A DNA stretch of 34,487 nucleotides from an uncultured Clostridia bacterium (lineage in GTDB: Bacteria; Bacillota; Clostridia; Oscillospirales; Acutalibacteraceae): contig CANQXE010000024.1 of assembly GCA_947627725.1 (NCBI GenBank), forward strand, positions 1 through 34,487. The letters run 5' to 3'. The first letter of the stretch is position 1. Each line of letters begins with the position of its first letter. This document shows, piece by piece, positions 12,725 through 20,655 of this stretch. Below the pieces are notes generated by a model. That model made no database searches and had not been told where the DNA came from. It saw only the letters and a program-made list of their open reading frames with translations. The position numbers and the translations under genes are program-made.

Positions 12725-13942
12725 TTATTTATTAATCTGCTTTGAATATTTTGCAAGATAAACCGTTCTCATAAGGAAACACTCTGTCTTTGGAACGTAA
12801 TGCGGACGGTTGAAGATATCAACATCAACAGCAGCTTCGCAGCCCTTTTCCATAATAATTTCAAGCGCCTGCATATCGCCTGTACTGTTGCCCGTTACAA
12901 GAGCGCCGTTGCCCTCTATAAGGACGGCGTTTCTTGAGCTGATACCTTCTGCAATCTCCTCTGCACACTCATCTGTATCGCCGTCAATCCAAGCACAATT
13001 TTTAACATCAACGCCGACAATCTGAGCAAAATCGTCAATCATCGGATACATTGTCTCTCCAAGGCAGGATACCGCAACAATATAAGGATTAGTCAGATGA
13101 TTAATCATTGTGCAGTCCTCATTTTGATAAATAGCTCTGTGAAGCTTTGCACACTTTGGAGCAATGCCGTTTACGGCAAGACCCGTTTCAATATCAACGT
13201 CGACCTTCTTACCGCCGTCATATGTCAATGTGAAAATATGACCGTTTCTGATTGACGAGCCAAGGTCGCAGATTGATTCGGGCATTTCGCCTGCATCATT
13301 TTTATTGAGAAAATAATTTCTCTTAGCTTCCTCTGAATATACCTTATCCCATGAATGACGAAGATAGTTATCCTTAATTACCTTTTCACAGCATTTTTCA
13401 AGAGTTTCTGCCACATTAAAAGCTTCCTCATAGCTGTTGCCCAAGCAAAGCGTGCCGTGATGCATAAGCATAAACGCGCGGCAACTCGGATTCATCATCA
13501 TGCACTTTTCAACCTTTTTACGAAGAGGATTAGTGGTTGACATTGCATACTCCGCAACAGGAACTATATCGCCGAGAACAGGTTTGTACTCGTTATACAC
13601 ATTTCTGATTTCCATACCGGTAATGCTGACAATTGTTGCAGCCTTCTGGTGAGTATGGATAACAAAATCAACAAGCGGGTGATGCTTGTATGAATCAGCG
13701 TGAATACCCTTTTCAGACGACGGCTTAATATCGCCCTCATGTGAGCAGTCGTCAATATTAACAACAACAACCTCATCGGGAGTAAGCGTATCATACGCAC
13801 GTCCGGACGGAGTAATAACGAACTGAGTATCACTGATTCTTGCTGAAACATTACCCCATGTGCGAGCAATTAAGCCTGTTTCAAGAAGCTTTTTACCAGC
13901 CTCAACAACTAATCTTTTTGCTTCTTCAATTTCGTAAGCCAT
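12725..13942 (-). CDS. Class II aldolase/adducin-family protein with a second, degenerate aldolase-like domain
   Basis: 405 residues, about twice the length of a simple fuculose-phosphate-type aldolase. Residues 1-210 form a standard zinc aldolase domain: WGNVSAR (29-35), SEKGIHAD with likely catalytic Glu77, zinc ligands His96 and His98 (HTH) and His162 (HHGT). Such enzymes reversibly cleave a phosphorylated sugar into dihydroxyacetone phosphate and an aldehyde. Residues about 225-400 look like a second copy without the metal site: LHRAIYQNEDCTMINHLTNPYIVA aligns with the HTH region and LIEGNGALVTGNS with the HHGT region. GGAGA precedes the ATG. It is the second gene of an operon with the aminotransferase, 31 nt downstream. 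The substrate is unknown. Confidence 0.85.
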   Translation of the reverse strand: MAYEIEEAKRLVVEAGKKLLETGLIARTWGNVSARISDTQFVITPSGRAYDTLTPDEVVVVNIDDCSHEGDIKPSSEKGIHADSYKHHPLVDFVIHTHQKAATIVSITGMEIRNVYNEYKPVLGDIVPVAEYAMSTTNPLRKKVEKCMMMNPSCRAFMLMHHGTLCLGNSYEEAFNVAETLEKCCEKVIKDNYLRHSWDKVYSEEAKRNYFLNKNDAGEMPESICDLGSSIRNGHIFTLTYDGGKKVDVDIETGLAVNGIAPKCAKLHRAIYQNEDCTMINHLTNPYIVAVSCLGETMYPMIDDFAQIVGVDVKNCAWIDGDTDECAEEIAEGISSRNAVLIEGNGALVTGNSTGDMQALEIIMEKGCEAAVDVDIFNRPHYVPKTECFLMRTVYLAKYSKQINK

Positions 13943-13973
13943 AAATAATTTTTCTCCTTAAAATTATTTCAGA

Positions 13974-15458
13974 TTAATAGTCAATTTTCTCGCACTTGGA
14001 AAGTACATTGTCAAAACGACGGATACATTCGTCAATATCCTCTTCTGTATAAGCGGATGAAGTATAAAGACGTGAGCCAGCAAGCGTTACAAGACCCTCT
14101 GCCATATAAGCAGCGCCCATATACTGCATCTCTGTCTGACGGATACCTGTCTGCTTAAGTACGGTAGGAATTGTCCATGGTTTCTTCCAGTCAACCTTAA
14201 AGTGCATTGTAGCAACTGTGTGAAGATGACATACGGAACCGATGTTATAACAAACGAACGGAAGGTCATACTTCTTGATTGACTCATTAATACCTTTAAC
14301 AAGTCTGTCAGCCATCTGACCGGCAACCTGGCAAGCGTTTCTCTTTTCAATCTCGCATATTACCGTATAACCGGCACAGCAGGAAATAGGAGTAGCAGCC
14401 ATTGTACCGCCGCACATAGCCTTATGAATTTTCTTACCCTCTGCCTTATCAAGACCTGCGCCGAGATACTTCATAACCTCTCTGTGACCGCCGATACCGC
14501 CTGCACCCGGATAACCGCCTGCGATAATCTTACCGAAAATTGTGATATCAGGATCAATACCGTAATAGCCCTGAGCGCCTGAAAGTCCGATACGGAAGCC
14601 TGATACTACCTCGTCGCAAACGAGAAGAGCGCCGTATTTGCGGCAAAGAGCCTGAACGCCCTTCGGGAAGTCCTTATCTACAGGACGGGTTGCTGATTCG
14701 GGACCGATCGGCTCAATGAATACAGCAGCCGTGCCGCCGCGGAACTTATTGATAATGAGCTTTTTCTCAAGGCTCTTAAGGTCATTCGGGAAAAATTCCT
14801 GAGTATGCTTGAATACAAACATAGGAACACCATGTGACTGCATATTAAGAGTACCGGGAACACGCATACCCCATGCAAGCTGGTCAGACCAGCCGTGATA
14901 AGCGCCGCCCATTTTAATAATATTCTTATGACCTGTTGCAAGACGCGCTACACGAACCGCACACATACAAGCCTCAGTACCTGATCCGAGCATACGGAAC
15001 ATTTCAACTGACGGAACACACTCTGAAATCTTCTTTGCAAGCTTATACTCGTACGGATGGAAAAGACCTGTTGAAGGACCGCAGTCATCCAGAAGCTCTT
15101 TAACCTTTTCCTTAACAACATCGTCATTTGAGCCGATAATTGTAGGACCGCCCGCCTGAAGGAAATCGAAATACTCATTACCGTCGATATCATAAAGCTT
15201 ATTACCCTTTGCCTTAGTCATAACAATCGGGAAAGGATAGTTAAAAGCAAGGTTATGCTGAACACCGCCGGGAATAACCTGCTTTGCTTCGGAAATCATT
15301 TCCTTTGACTTAGCGCACTTCTTATCGAAATATTCATCTTCATACTTCTTAAGAGCGTCACGGTTGATTGAATAAACTGGTTTTTTGATGAGCGCGTCAA
15401 GACGAGCTGTGAGAATCGCTGCATCGGGATACTCTGAAATAGCAAATCTTGTATCCAT
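13974..15458 (-). CDS. Class III PLP-dependent aminotransferase (glutamate-1-semialdehyde-aminomutase-like)
   Basis: 494 residues, longer than typical glutamate-semialdehyde aminomutase (about 430) because of an N-terminal extension of about 50 residues. PLP motifs are complete: GSGTEA (158-163) for phosphate binding, Asp282 in LVCDEVVSGFR for the ring nitrogen, and Lys310 in IFGKIIAGGYP for the Schiff base. No tetrapyrrole genes are near; instead it is followed by the class II aldolase and faces a TetR regulator and FGGY kinase. That context suggests transamination of a sugar-derived aldehyde or ketone, or deamination of an amino sugar, rather than heme synthesis. It is the first gene behind a TTGACA promoter with two palindromic operators in its leader. 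Confidence 0.88.
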   Translation of the reverse strand: MDTRFAISEYPDAAILTARLDALIKKPVYSINRDALKKYEDEYFDKKCAKSKEMISEAKQVIPGGVQHNLAFNYPFPIVMTKAKGNKLYDIDGNEYFDFLQAGGPTIIGSNDDVVKEKVKELLDDCGPSTGLFHPYEYKLAKKISECVPSVEMFRMLGSGTEACMCAVRVARLATGHKNIIKMGGAYHGWSDQLAWGMRVPGTLNMQSHGVPMFVFKHTQEFFPNDLKSLEKKLIINKFRGGTAAVFIEPIGPESATRPVDKDFPKGVQALCRKYGALLVCDEVVSGFRIGLSGAQGYYGIDPDITIFGKIIAGGYPGAGGIGGHREVMKYLGAGLDKAEGKKIHKAMCGGTMAATPISCCAGYTVICEIEKRNACQVAGQMADRLVKGINESIKKYDLPFVCYNIGSVCHLHTVATMHFKVDWKKPWTIPTVLKQTGIRQTEMQYMGAAYMAEGLVTLAGSRLYTSSAYTEEDIDECIRRFDNVLSKCEKIDY

Positions 15459-15487
15459 TAAATAAGCCCCCTTAAATATTTTTTAGT

Positions 15488-15503
15488 GTGAGCAGCCGCT
15501 CAC
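15488..15503. promoter_or_regulatory. Operator candidate A for the TetR regulator (GTGAG-N6-CTCAC)
   Basis: GTGAGC and GCTCAC form perfect 6-bp arms around AGCC, in the leader of the aminotransferase-aldolase operon. It is one of two copies of the same architecture, 25 bp apart centre to centre. Confidence 0.65.
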
Positions 15504-15512
15504 CAATGCGGT

Positions 15513-15528
15513 GTGAGTATCTGCTCAC
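15513..15528. promoter_or_regulatory. Operator candidate B for the TetR regulator (GTGAG-N6-CTCAC)
   Basis: GTGAG-TATCTG-CTCAC lies at or just past the expected transcription start of the leftward promoter, a position suited to repression. It shares arms and spacing with operator A. Confidence 0.65.
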
Positions 15529-15543
15529 TAATTTTACATTTTA

Positions 15544-15571
15544 AGTATATCACTTTTTAACGATTTGTCAA
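15544..15571 (-). promoter_or_regulatory. Promoter of the aminotransferase-aldolase operon
   Basis: On the minus strand a consensus TTGACA (15566-15571) and TATACT (15544-15549) are 16 nt apart. This is among the best promoter matches in the window, and both palindromes lie directly downstream. Confidence 0.75.
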
Positions 15572-15602
15572 ATACATTTCGGTTAAAATTTAGTCATATT
15601 TA

Positions 15603-15631
15603 TTGCAAAAAAATAAAAATAATGGTAGTAT
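15603..15631 (+). promoter_or_regulatory. Possible promoter of the TetR-kinase unit
   Basis: TTGCAA (15603-15608) and TAGTAT (15626-15631) are 17 nt apart on the plus strand. The match is moderate. Confidence 0.4.
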
Positions 15632-15662
15632 ACATTTAATAATAACAAGAAAAGTGAGGGAG

Positions 15663-15683
15663 ATTTGTAGACCTTGTACAAAT
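15663..15683. promoter_or_regulatory. Second type of dyad in the TetR leader
   Basis: ATTTGTA and TACAAAT are perfect 7-bp arms around a 7-nt spacer, about 35 nt downstream of the possible TetR promoter. It differs from the GTGAG palindromes, so if functional it would involve another regulator or an RNA structure. Confidence 0.3.
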
Positions 15684-15723
15684 CGTGAACTGCCTTTTTG
15701 TGCAATGCTACAAAATTCATCAA

Positions 15724-16389
15724 ATGCCTGAAAAAAAATATCACAAGGACGCTTTTGAAAGAGCAGACGACGAGAGGAAAAATTTAATTCTTGAAGTCGG
15801 CATTGAGGAATTTTCGTCAAAGGGATATGAAAACGCCAATATAAATGTCATCGCAAAAAGAGCCGGCATATCAATAGGACTTATGTACAAGTATTTTGCA
15901 ACAAAAGAGGATCTATTCATAACCTGTCTCAGGCACGGTATGGATATACTTGAAAAAGCTCTTTATGATATTATGATAAGCGACGACAAGCTGCTTATCA
16001 AGGCAGAAAAGCTGATTCGCACCATATGTATGCATTCAAAAAAGAATTCAAATTATATCAAGATGTATAATGAAATCAGCTCCGAAAAAGGCTCTGCCGA
16101 AAGAATAAGAGCTATCGTTGAGGAAATTGAGAGTAAGCGAAGCTCAATTTATATAACCTCCATCGGTCGCGCGCTTTCGAGCGGTGACGTACGCTCGGAT
16201 CTTAATCCGCGTCTTTTCGCGCTGTTTCTTGACAGCCTGCTGACTTCTCTGCAGTTTGCATACACCTGTGACTATTACAGGGAAAAATTCAGAATATATA
16301 CAGGCGTTGATGTCAATGAGGCTGATGATGAGCAGATTATAACTCAGCTTCTTAAATTTATTGAATCGGCATTCACATTCAGTAAATAA
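15724..16389 (+). CDS. TetR-family transcriptional regulator
   Basis: 221 residues from ATG 15724. A GTG at 15685 would add 13 residues; neither start has a good ribosome site, and the shorter form was chosen because the N-terminus then matches normal TetR length. Residues about 15-62 are the helix-turn-helix (ILEVGIEEFSSKGYENANINVIAKRAGISIGLMYKYFATKEDLF), which is diagnostic of the family. The variable C-terminal helical domain binds an unknown ligand. It lies between the divergent aminotransferase-aldolase operon and the FGGY kinase, which starts 31 nt downstream. Two GTGAG-N6-CTCAC palindromes in front of the divergent operon are the natural candidates for its operators. Confidence 0.88.
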   Translation: MPEKKYHKDAFERADDERKNLILEVGIEEFSSKGYENANINVIAKRAGISIGLMYKYFATKEDLFITCLRHGMDILEKALYDIMISDDKLLIKAEKLIRTICMHSKKNSNYIKMYNEISSEKGSAERIRAIVEEIESKRSSIYITSIGRALSSGDVRSDLNPRLFALFLDSLLTSLQFAYTCDYYREKFRIYTGVDVNEADDEQIITQLLKFIESAFTFSK

Positions 16390-16420
16390 ACAATACTTTT
16401 CTATAATTAGGAGGACTAAT

Positions 16421-18034
16421 ATGAGCAAGTACGTAATTACCTATGACATCGGAACAACAGGTATCAAAACCTGCTTAATTGAGATTGACAAGACTATAAA
16501 TATTCTTGCTTCCTCAACAGAAGGCTATGGACTGTATGTTGACGAGGAAACAGGAGTTAAAGGCGGAGCCGAGCAGGACGCGGACGAATGGTGGGAGGCA
16601 ATGTGCGTTACCACAAAGACCGTATTTGAAAAAGCTCCGAATATAAAAAAAGAGCAGATTGAGGGTATCAGCTTTTGTTCAGCGATGCAGGGTCTTGTAC
16701 TTGTAGACAAGGAAGGTAAATGTATACGCCGTCCCATGACATATATGGACCAAAGAGCGAGGGAAGAACTTAAGAAAGGTATCGCCTACGGCGTTCAGAT
16801 TGCTGGCGCAGAGGTAACAAAGCTTTTAAAATATTTGAAATACACAGGCGCTGTTTCATCCTCTGTTAAGGACCCCATCTGGAAATACAAATGGGTAGAG
16901 GCTCACGAGCCTGAAAACTTTAAAAAGATTTACAAGTGGCTTGATATTAAGGAGTATCTTATCTGCCGCGCAAGCGGTGAATTTGTTATGACAACAGACT
17001 CTGCCTTTGCGACACTCCTTTACGATACCAGAAAGGGACACGAGGGTTGGTGCAAGCCGATTTGCGATATGGTCGGCGTAAATATAAATCATCTTCCCCC
17101 TATTAAAAAGTGTACGGAAAAAGTGGGCGAGATAACCAAGCAGGCTGCTCAGGAGCTTGGTCTCGCCGCAGGGACTGCCGTTTACGGAGGCGGAGGCGAC
17201 GCCTCGCTTATCGGTGTAGGCGCAGGCGCTGTTGAAAACGGGGATACCCATATTTACTCAGGAACATCAGGCTGGGTAGGTACTGTCTGCAAGGAACAGA
17301 CAGTGGACGCCGGAGCCATGATGGCAGCGATTGTCGGCGCTGACCCCGAATCGTATAATTATTTCGGTGAGCTTGAAACCTCCAATAAATGCGTCGGCTG
17401 GGTCAAGGATCACCTTGCTCTTGATGAAATCGGCGTATACCTTAAAAAATACGGCAACGCTGCCGACAGTCTTGAACAGACTGAATTCAATATGTATGAC
17501 TATCTTGAGGAGGTTATTGACTCTATCCCCGCAGGCTCAAACGGAGTAATTTTCACGCCGTGGCTGCACGGAAACCGCTGTCCCTTTGAAGATCCTAACG
17601 CCGCCGGAATGTTCTTCAACATCCGCCTGGAAACAGGCAAAACCGAGCTTATCCGTTCGGTAGTCGAAGGCATCTGTTTCCATATGCGCTGGATGCTTGA
17701 AAGACAGGAAAAGAAGGTTAAAACCTCAAAGGCTGTCCGTTTCTGCGGAGGCGGTGCTCTGGGAGCAACCACCTGCCAGATTCTCGCGGACATTTTACAA
17801 AGAGATGTCGAGGTTGTAGACTCTCCTCAGAACATCGGCGCTGTCGGAGCGGCGGCATGTATAGCGGTAGGCACAGGAATTATTCCCACAATGAAGGATG
17901 TTAAAAAGCTCATTCCCGCAAAGATGGTTTATCATCCGAATTTGAAGCATAAGGCTGTTTACGACAAAAACTTTAAGGTATATAAAAATCTTTATAAGTG
18001 CAACAAGGAAAATTTTGCGATTCTTAACGGATAA
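16421..18034 (+). CDS. FGGY-family carbohydrate kinase (xylulokinase-like)
   Basis: 537 residues from ATG 16421, preceded by GGAGG; an open frame extending upstream into the TetR gene is discarded. Two actin-like domains are visible: the N-terminal phosphate loop YDIGTTGIKT (8-17), the substrate region MTYMDQRAR, the expected catalytic base Asp260 in GGGGDAS, the second-domain SGTSGWVG, and the ATP-site segment FCGGGALGATTCQILADIL. FGGY kinases phosphorylate sugars or polyols such as xylulose, ribulose or glycerol. It is co-directional with the TetR gene and divergent from the aldolase-aminotransferase operon, so kinase then aldolase is a plausible order of reactions. The sugar cannot be told from sequence alone. 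Confidence 0.88.
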   Translation: MSKYVITYDIGTTGIKTCLIEIDKTINILASSTEGYGLYVDEETGVKGGAEQDADEWWEAMCVTTKTVFEKAPNIKKEQIEGISFCSAMQGLVLVDKEGKCIRRPMTYMDQRAREELKKGIAYGVQIAGAEVTKLLKYLKYTGAVSSSVKDPIWKYKWVEAHEPENFKKIYKWLDIKEYLICRASGEFVMTTDSAFATLLYDTRKGHEGWCKPICDMVGVNINHLPPIKKCTEKVGEITKQAAQELGLAAGTAVYGGGGDASLIGVGAGAVENGDTHIYSGTSGWVGTVCKEQTVDAGAMMAAIVGADPESYNYFGELETSNKCVGWVKDHLALDEIGVYLKKYGNAADSLEQTEFNMYDYLEEVIDSIPAGSNGVIFTPWLHGNRCPFEDPNAAGMFFNIRLETGKTELIRSVVEGICFHMRWMLERQEKKVKTSKAVRFCGGGALGATTCQILADILQRDVEVVDSPQNIGAVGAAACIAVGTGIIPTMKDVKKLIPAKMVYHPNLKHKAVYDKNFKVYKNLYKCNKENFAILNG

Positions 18035-18227
18035 TATATCAATTCATTAATATTACTGTATTTTTCTATTTTTTTGTTTTAACTCTTGAATAATATTCTA
18101 TAACTTTATAGTATTAAATTATACTACAAATATTTTTATGATTGGAGATGTTTCCAATGCATTAATTAAGTTTGTATAAATTTATGGTATTTTTAATTTA
18201 TAATAAAATAATCAGGAGTAAAAATAA

Positions 18228-18986
18228 ATGAAAAAAATTATATCTTTATTGTCAGTTTTATCACTATTGTTATTTATATGTCCAATTAATGTTATGGCAT
18301 ATCAACCAATAGATAGTCAATTACTTAGTAGGGGATAGCCAAATGAACTTATTCAAATTATGCTTTAGGAAGAAAAAGAAGATTTAATATTTGATAACTG
18401 TTACTACGAATCATCAAACGTATATAATTACGATGAAAAAGGAAATCTCATTAATGTAACTACATTTGATGAAAATGCTATAATTCCCATTGGGCAAATT
18501 AAAACTTCTACTTTATCGTTAAGAATCACTACAAGTAAAAGCGGTTCCAATACAAAAGTAACATTAAATTATGATTGGTTAAAATTGCCCCTAAACCGAT
18601 ATCAAGATCCAATTTGTATTTCATGGGATAGCAATATTTTTTCATACAAAAGTGGAACTTTTAAGAAATTAGATAAATTCACAAAAATAATTAATGGTAC
18701 ACAATATACTCACTCAAGTTCAACATCATATGCTGATGCAAGCTTTAATTATATTACTTGGTATGCGGATTTGAAAGGATACACAGCACTTCCCGAACAG
18801 TTGTTTGGGTATGGTACATTTACACTTACTCCAATAAAGAGTGGAAAATCAACTAAAATTTATGGACATTATGTACATGCAAAAACAGGTTTAGGAATAT
18901 CCCTTGCGTATAAAGGAGCTGGTTTTTCAATCTCAGGAGCATCCACTTATGATGAGATGGAAACAGATATTACAATCAAAAGTTAG
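18228..18986 (+). pseudogene. Secreted protein gene with two in-frame TAG codons
   Basis: One continuous frame of 253 codons (including the final stop) begins at ATG 18228 after AGGAG. It encodes a clear signal peptide (KKIISLLSVLSLLLFICPINVMAYQ) and a Ser/Thr/Tyr-rich mature part ending in ETDITIKS. It is interrupted by TAG at 18336-18338 and 18366-18368, and the true stop is also TAG. Apart from these two codons the frame is clean and coding-like on both sides, so decay is recent, or the codons are read through. The 133-residue piece from 18585 has only an internal TTG and no ribosome site, and is unlikely to be a gene by itself. The family is not recognised. A 52-residue membrane protein follows 11 nt later. 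Confidence 0.65.
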
Positions 18987-18997
18987 GAAGTGATGAT

Positions 18998-19156
18998 ATG
19001 GATAATGATAAAAAGGAGCCAAGCAGCAGCAACATCTCTTATGAAAAATTGTTAGAAAAAATATTGTTAAATCAGAAAAAATCACAAAATCTTTCAATAG
19101 CAATTATAGTCCTTTTACTTGCAATCATTGTTATTAAATTATTTGTAACAGGATGA
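18998..19156 (+). CDS. Small single-span membrane protein
   Basis: A 52-residue protein with AGGAAGTGAT before its ATG. The first 30 residues are hydrophilic with Lys, Asn and Ser (KKEPSSSNISYEKLLEKILLNQKKSQ), and residues about 32-50 form one membrane helix (LSIAIIVLLLAIIVIKLFV), ending in TG. It follows the broken secreted-protein gene by 11 nt and probably belongs to the same transcript. Such pairs of an exported protein and a tiny membrane protein are sometimes toxin or bacteriocin with an accessory partner, but no homology was recognised here, so this stays a suggestion. Confidence 0.6.
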   Translation: MDNDKKEPSSSNISYEKLLEKILLNQKKSQNLSIAIIVLLLAIIVIKLFVTG

Positions 19157-19174
19157 TAATTTACATCTATATTT

Positions 19175-19208
19175 AAAAGCTTGATATAAAATAGTATCAG
19201 GCTTTTAT
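19175..19208. terminator. Bidirectional terminator between converging genes
   Basis: AAAAGCTTGATA (19175-19186) pairs with TATCAGGCTTTT (19195-19206), with one G-T wobble, followed by T-rich sequence. It overlaps the last codons of the minus-strand XRE gene. Confidence 0.65.
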
Positions 19209-19853
19209 TTTTTCTATCAGCTTTCTGATAAAACTTATTAACAGTTTTATTAGCATACCAAAAAGCAATCCAAAAAACGATACAACAAAAAATACTAAAA
19301 TATACATTGCAAGCTCTTCACTGTCAAATCTTGCAAAATCGGAATAATCTGCAAATCCCATAGGAACAAACATAATCCCTGCTGCAACAGGAATAAAAAG
19401 CTTGAGCTTGCCTTTAATAAATCCTACACTGATTGAATTAACAAAGGTGGCTAAAATATAAAAAAATATTATTCCCATTTCGTCACCGGAACCTGCTGTA
19501 AGTGGAATGCCGTAAAAAACCGTAAGCTGCACAATAACAAAAACTGTAATCATTACATAATACAAGGTATTGATTGTGTTGTTTGATTTTTTCATAGTGT
19601 CAACGATTACCACGTTTGAATTGTCAATAATTTTGTCTTTATCTATTTTTTCTCCCGTCAAAAGCTCATTAACCGAAACACCTAACACTTTACAAAGTGG
19701 TATAAGCATTAGAATATCAGGATATCCCTTTCCTGTTTCCCAACGTGATATTGCCTTGTCCGTGACATTGAGCTTTTCTGCAAGCTGTTTTTGAGTCAGG
19801 TTATTTTCTTTCCTGAGCTGAGCAATAAATGTGCCTGTCGCATTATTATTCAT
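19197..19853 (-). CDS. XRE-type regulator fused to a membrane domain
   Basis: 218 residues from ATG 19853, with GGTGAGGTGAT upstream; a GTG at 19862 inside that ribosome site is rejected. Residues about 8-68 are a Cro/CI helix-turn-helix (FIAQLRKENNLTQKQLAEKLNVTDKAISRWETGKGYPD). A linker follows, then about four membrane helices (INTLYYVMITVFVIVQLTVFY; IIFFYILATFVNSI; LFIPVAAGIMFVPMGF; MYILVFFVVSFFGLLFGMLI). This is a common Firmicutes design for a membrane-tethered regulator, possibly sensing envelope state. It is divergent from the HAD phosphatase gene. Target and signal are unknown. Confidence 0.85.
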   Translation of the reverse strand: MNNNATGTFIAQLRKENNLTQKQLAEKLNVTDKAISRWETGKGYPDILMLIPLCKVLGVSVNELLTGEKIDKDKIIDNSNVVIVDTMKKSNNTINTLYYVMITVFVIVQLTVFYGIPLTAGSGDEMGIIFFYILATFVNSISVGFIKGKLKLFIPVAAGIMFVPMGFADYSDFARFDSEELAMYILVFFVVSFFGLLFGMLIKLLISFIRKLIEKIKA

Positions 19854-19927
19854 ATTAATCACCTCACCTTAATTTTAACAATATGTTTCATTTTTGTCAC
19901 CCTATGAATCGTAGAATTCCTATATTC

Positions 19928-19957
19928 TTGATTATTTGTAGCGATTTAATATATAAT
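19928..19957 (+). promoter_or_regulatory. Promoter of the HAD phosphatase gene
   Basis: TTGATT and a consensus TATAAT are 18 nt apart, with the -10 ending 26 nt before the start codon. Confidence 0.55.
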
Positions 19958-19983
19958 GGTTGCAGAAAGGTAATGTGATTAAT

Positions 19984-20625
19984 ATGAAAGCAGTTATTTT
20001 TGATATGGACGGTGTGATGTTTGACACCGAACGTTTAGGCATAAACGCTTGGAATTACGCAGGCAAAAAAATGAATATGAATCAAACAGAAGATATTGTT
20101 TATAAGGCTCTCGGCGTAAACGTAAAAACCGTAAACAAGCTTTTAAAGAAAGAATACGGTCAGGACTTTGACCTTGAGCTTTTCAGAAAATACTGCGATG
20201 AATATACCGATAAATTTTTCAGCGAAAACAAGGTACCTGTAAAAAAGGGATTGTACCGTATTCTCCGCTATTTAAAAGATAATAATTTCAAAACCGCTAT
20301 CGCGTCTTCAAGCAATAAAAGCACCATAGCAAGAAATCTGGAAAGCGCCGATATATGCGGTTTCTTTGATGTTATAATCAGCGGCGATATGATTGAAAAA
20401 TCAAAGCCTGCGCCTGATATTTACATTAAATCGGCAATACTTTTGGGTCTATCCCCCGCTGAATGTTATGCTGTTGAGGATTCAAAAAACGGCTTGCTTT
20501 CAGCCTGCCGCGCGGGTTGTAAGGTGATTATGGTGCCAGACCTGTGGCAGGGTGATGATGAAACCGACAAATTTATAATTGCAAAGTGCAAGGACTTGGA
20601 TGAAGTAATTAAATTTATTAATTAA
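19984..20625 (+). CDS. HAD-family phosphatase (beta-phosphoglucomutase-like)
   Basis: 213 residues from ATG 19984, chosen because MKAVIFDMDGV is the conserved start of the family; longer versions from 19960 or GTG 19975 remain possible. Motif I is FDMDG with nucleophile Asp7 and Asp9. A helical cap follows (about residues 15-80), then motif II ASSSNKST, motif III Lys in EKSKPAPDIY, and motif IV VEDSKNG. The KPAPDIY segment and cap type place it with subclass IA phosphatases and phosphoglucomutases. It probably dephosphorylates a small sugar phosphate in the cytoplasm; the substrate cannot be assigned. It is followed closely by the broken GNAT gene, probably in one transcript. Confidence 0.85.
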   Translation: MKAVIFDMDGVMFDTERLGINAWNYAGKKMNMNQTEDIVYKALGVNVKTVNKLLKKEYGQDFDLELFRKYCDEYTDKFFSENKVPVKKGLYRILRYLKDNNFKTAIASSSNKSTIARNLESADICGFFDVIISGDMIEKSKPAPDIYIKSAILLGLSPAECYAVEDSKNGLLSACRAGCKVIMVPDLWQGDDETDKFIIAKCKDLDEVIKFIN

Positions 20626-20655
20626 AGCAGCAAATCGCTATTTGGGAGAATGAAA

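Noticed and set aside
13974-15458. Assignment of the aminotransferase as hemL of tetrapyrrole synthesis
   Set aside because: It is about 60 residues longer than typical, has no heme genes nearby, and is in an operon with an aldolase facing a sugar kinase.
16361-16420. Upstream extension of the FGGY kinase by 20 residues
   Set aside because: It overlaps the TetR gene; the ATG at 16421 has a GGAGG site and begins at the conserved SKYVITYDIG start of the family.
18228-18986. Genome-wide recoding of TAG to Gln to explain the secreted-protein frame
   Set aside because: The same frame also ends at TAG, and no suppressor tRNA is visible in the window. Local decay is simpler, though it is kept as a check in the findings.
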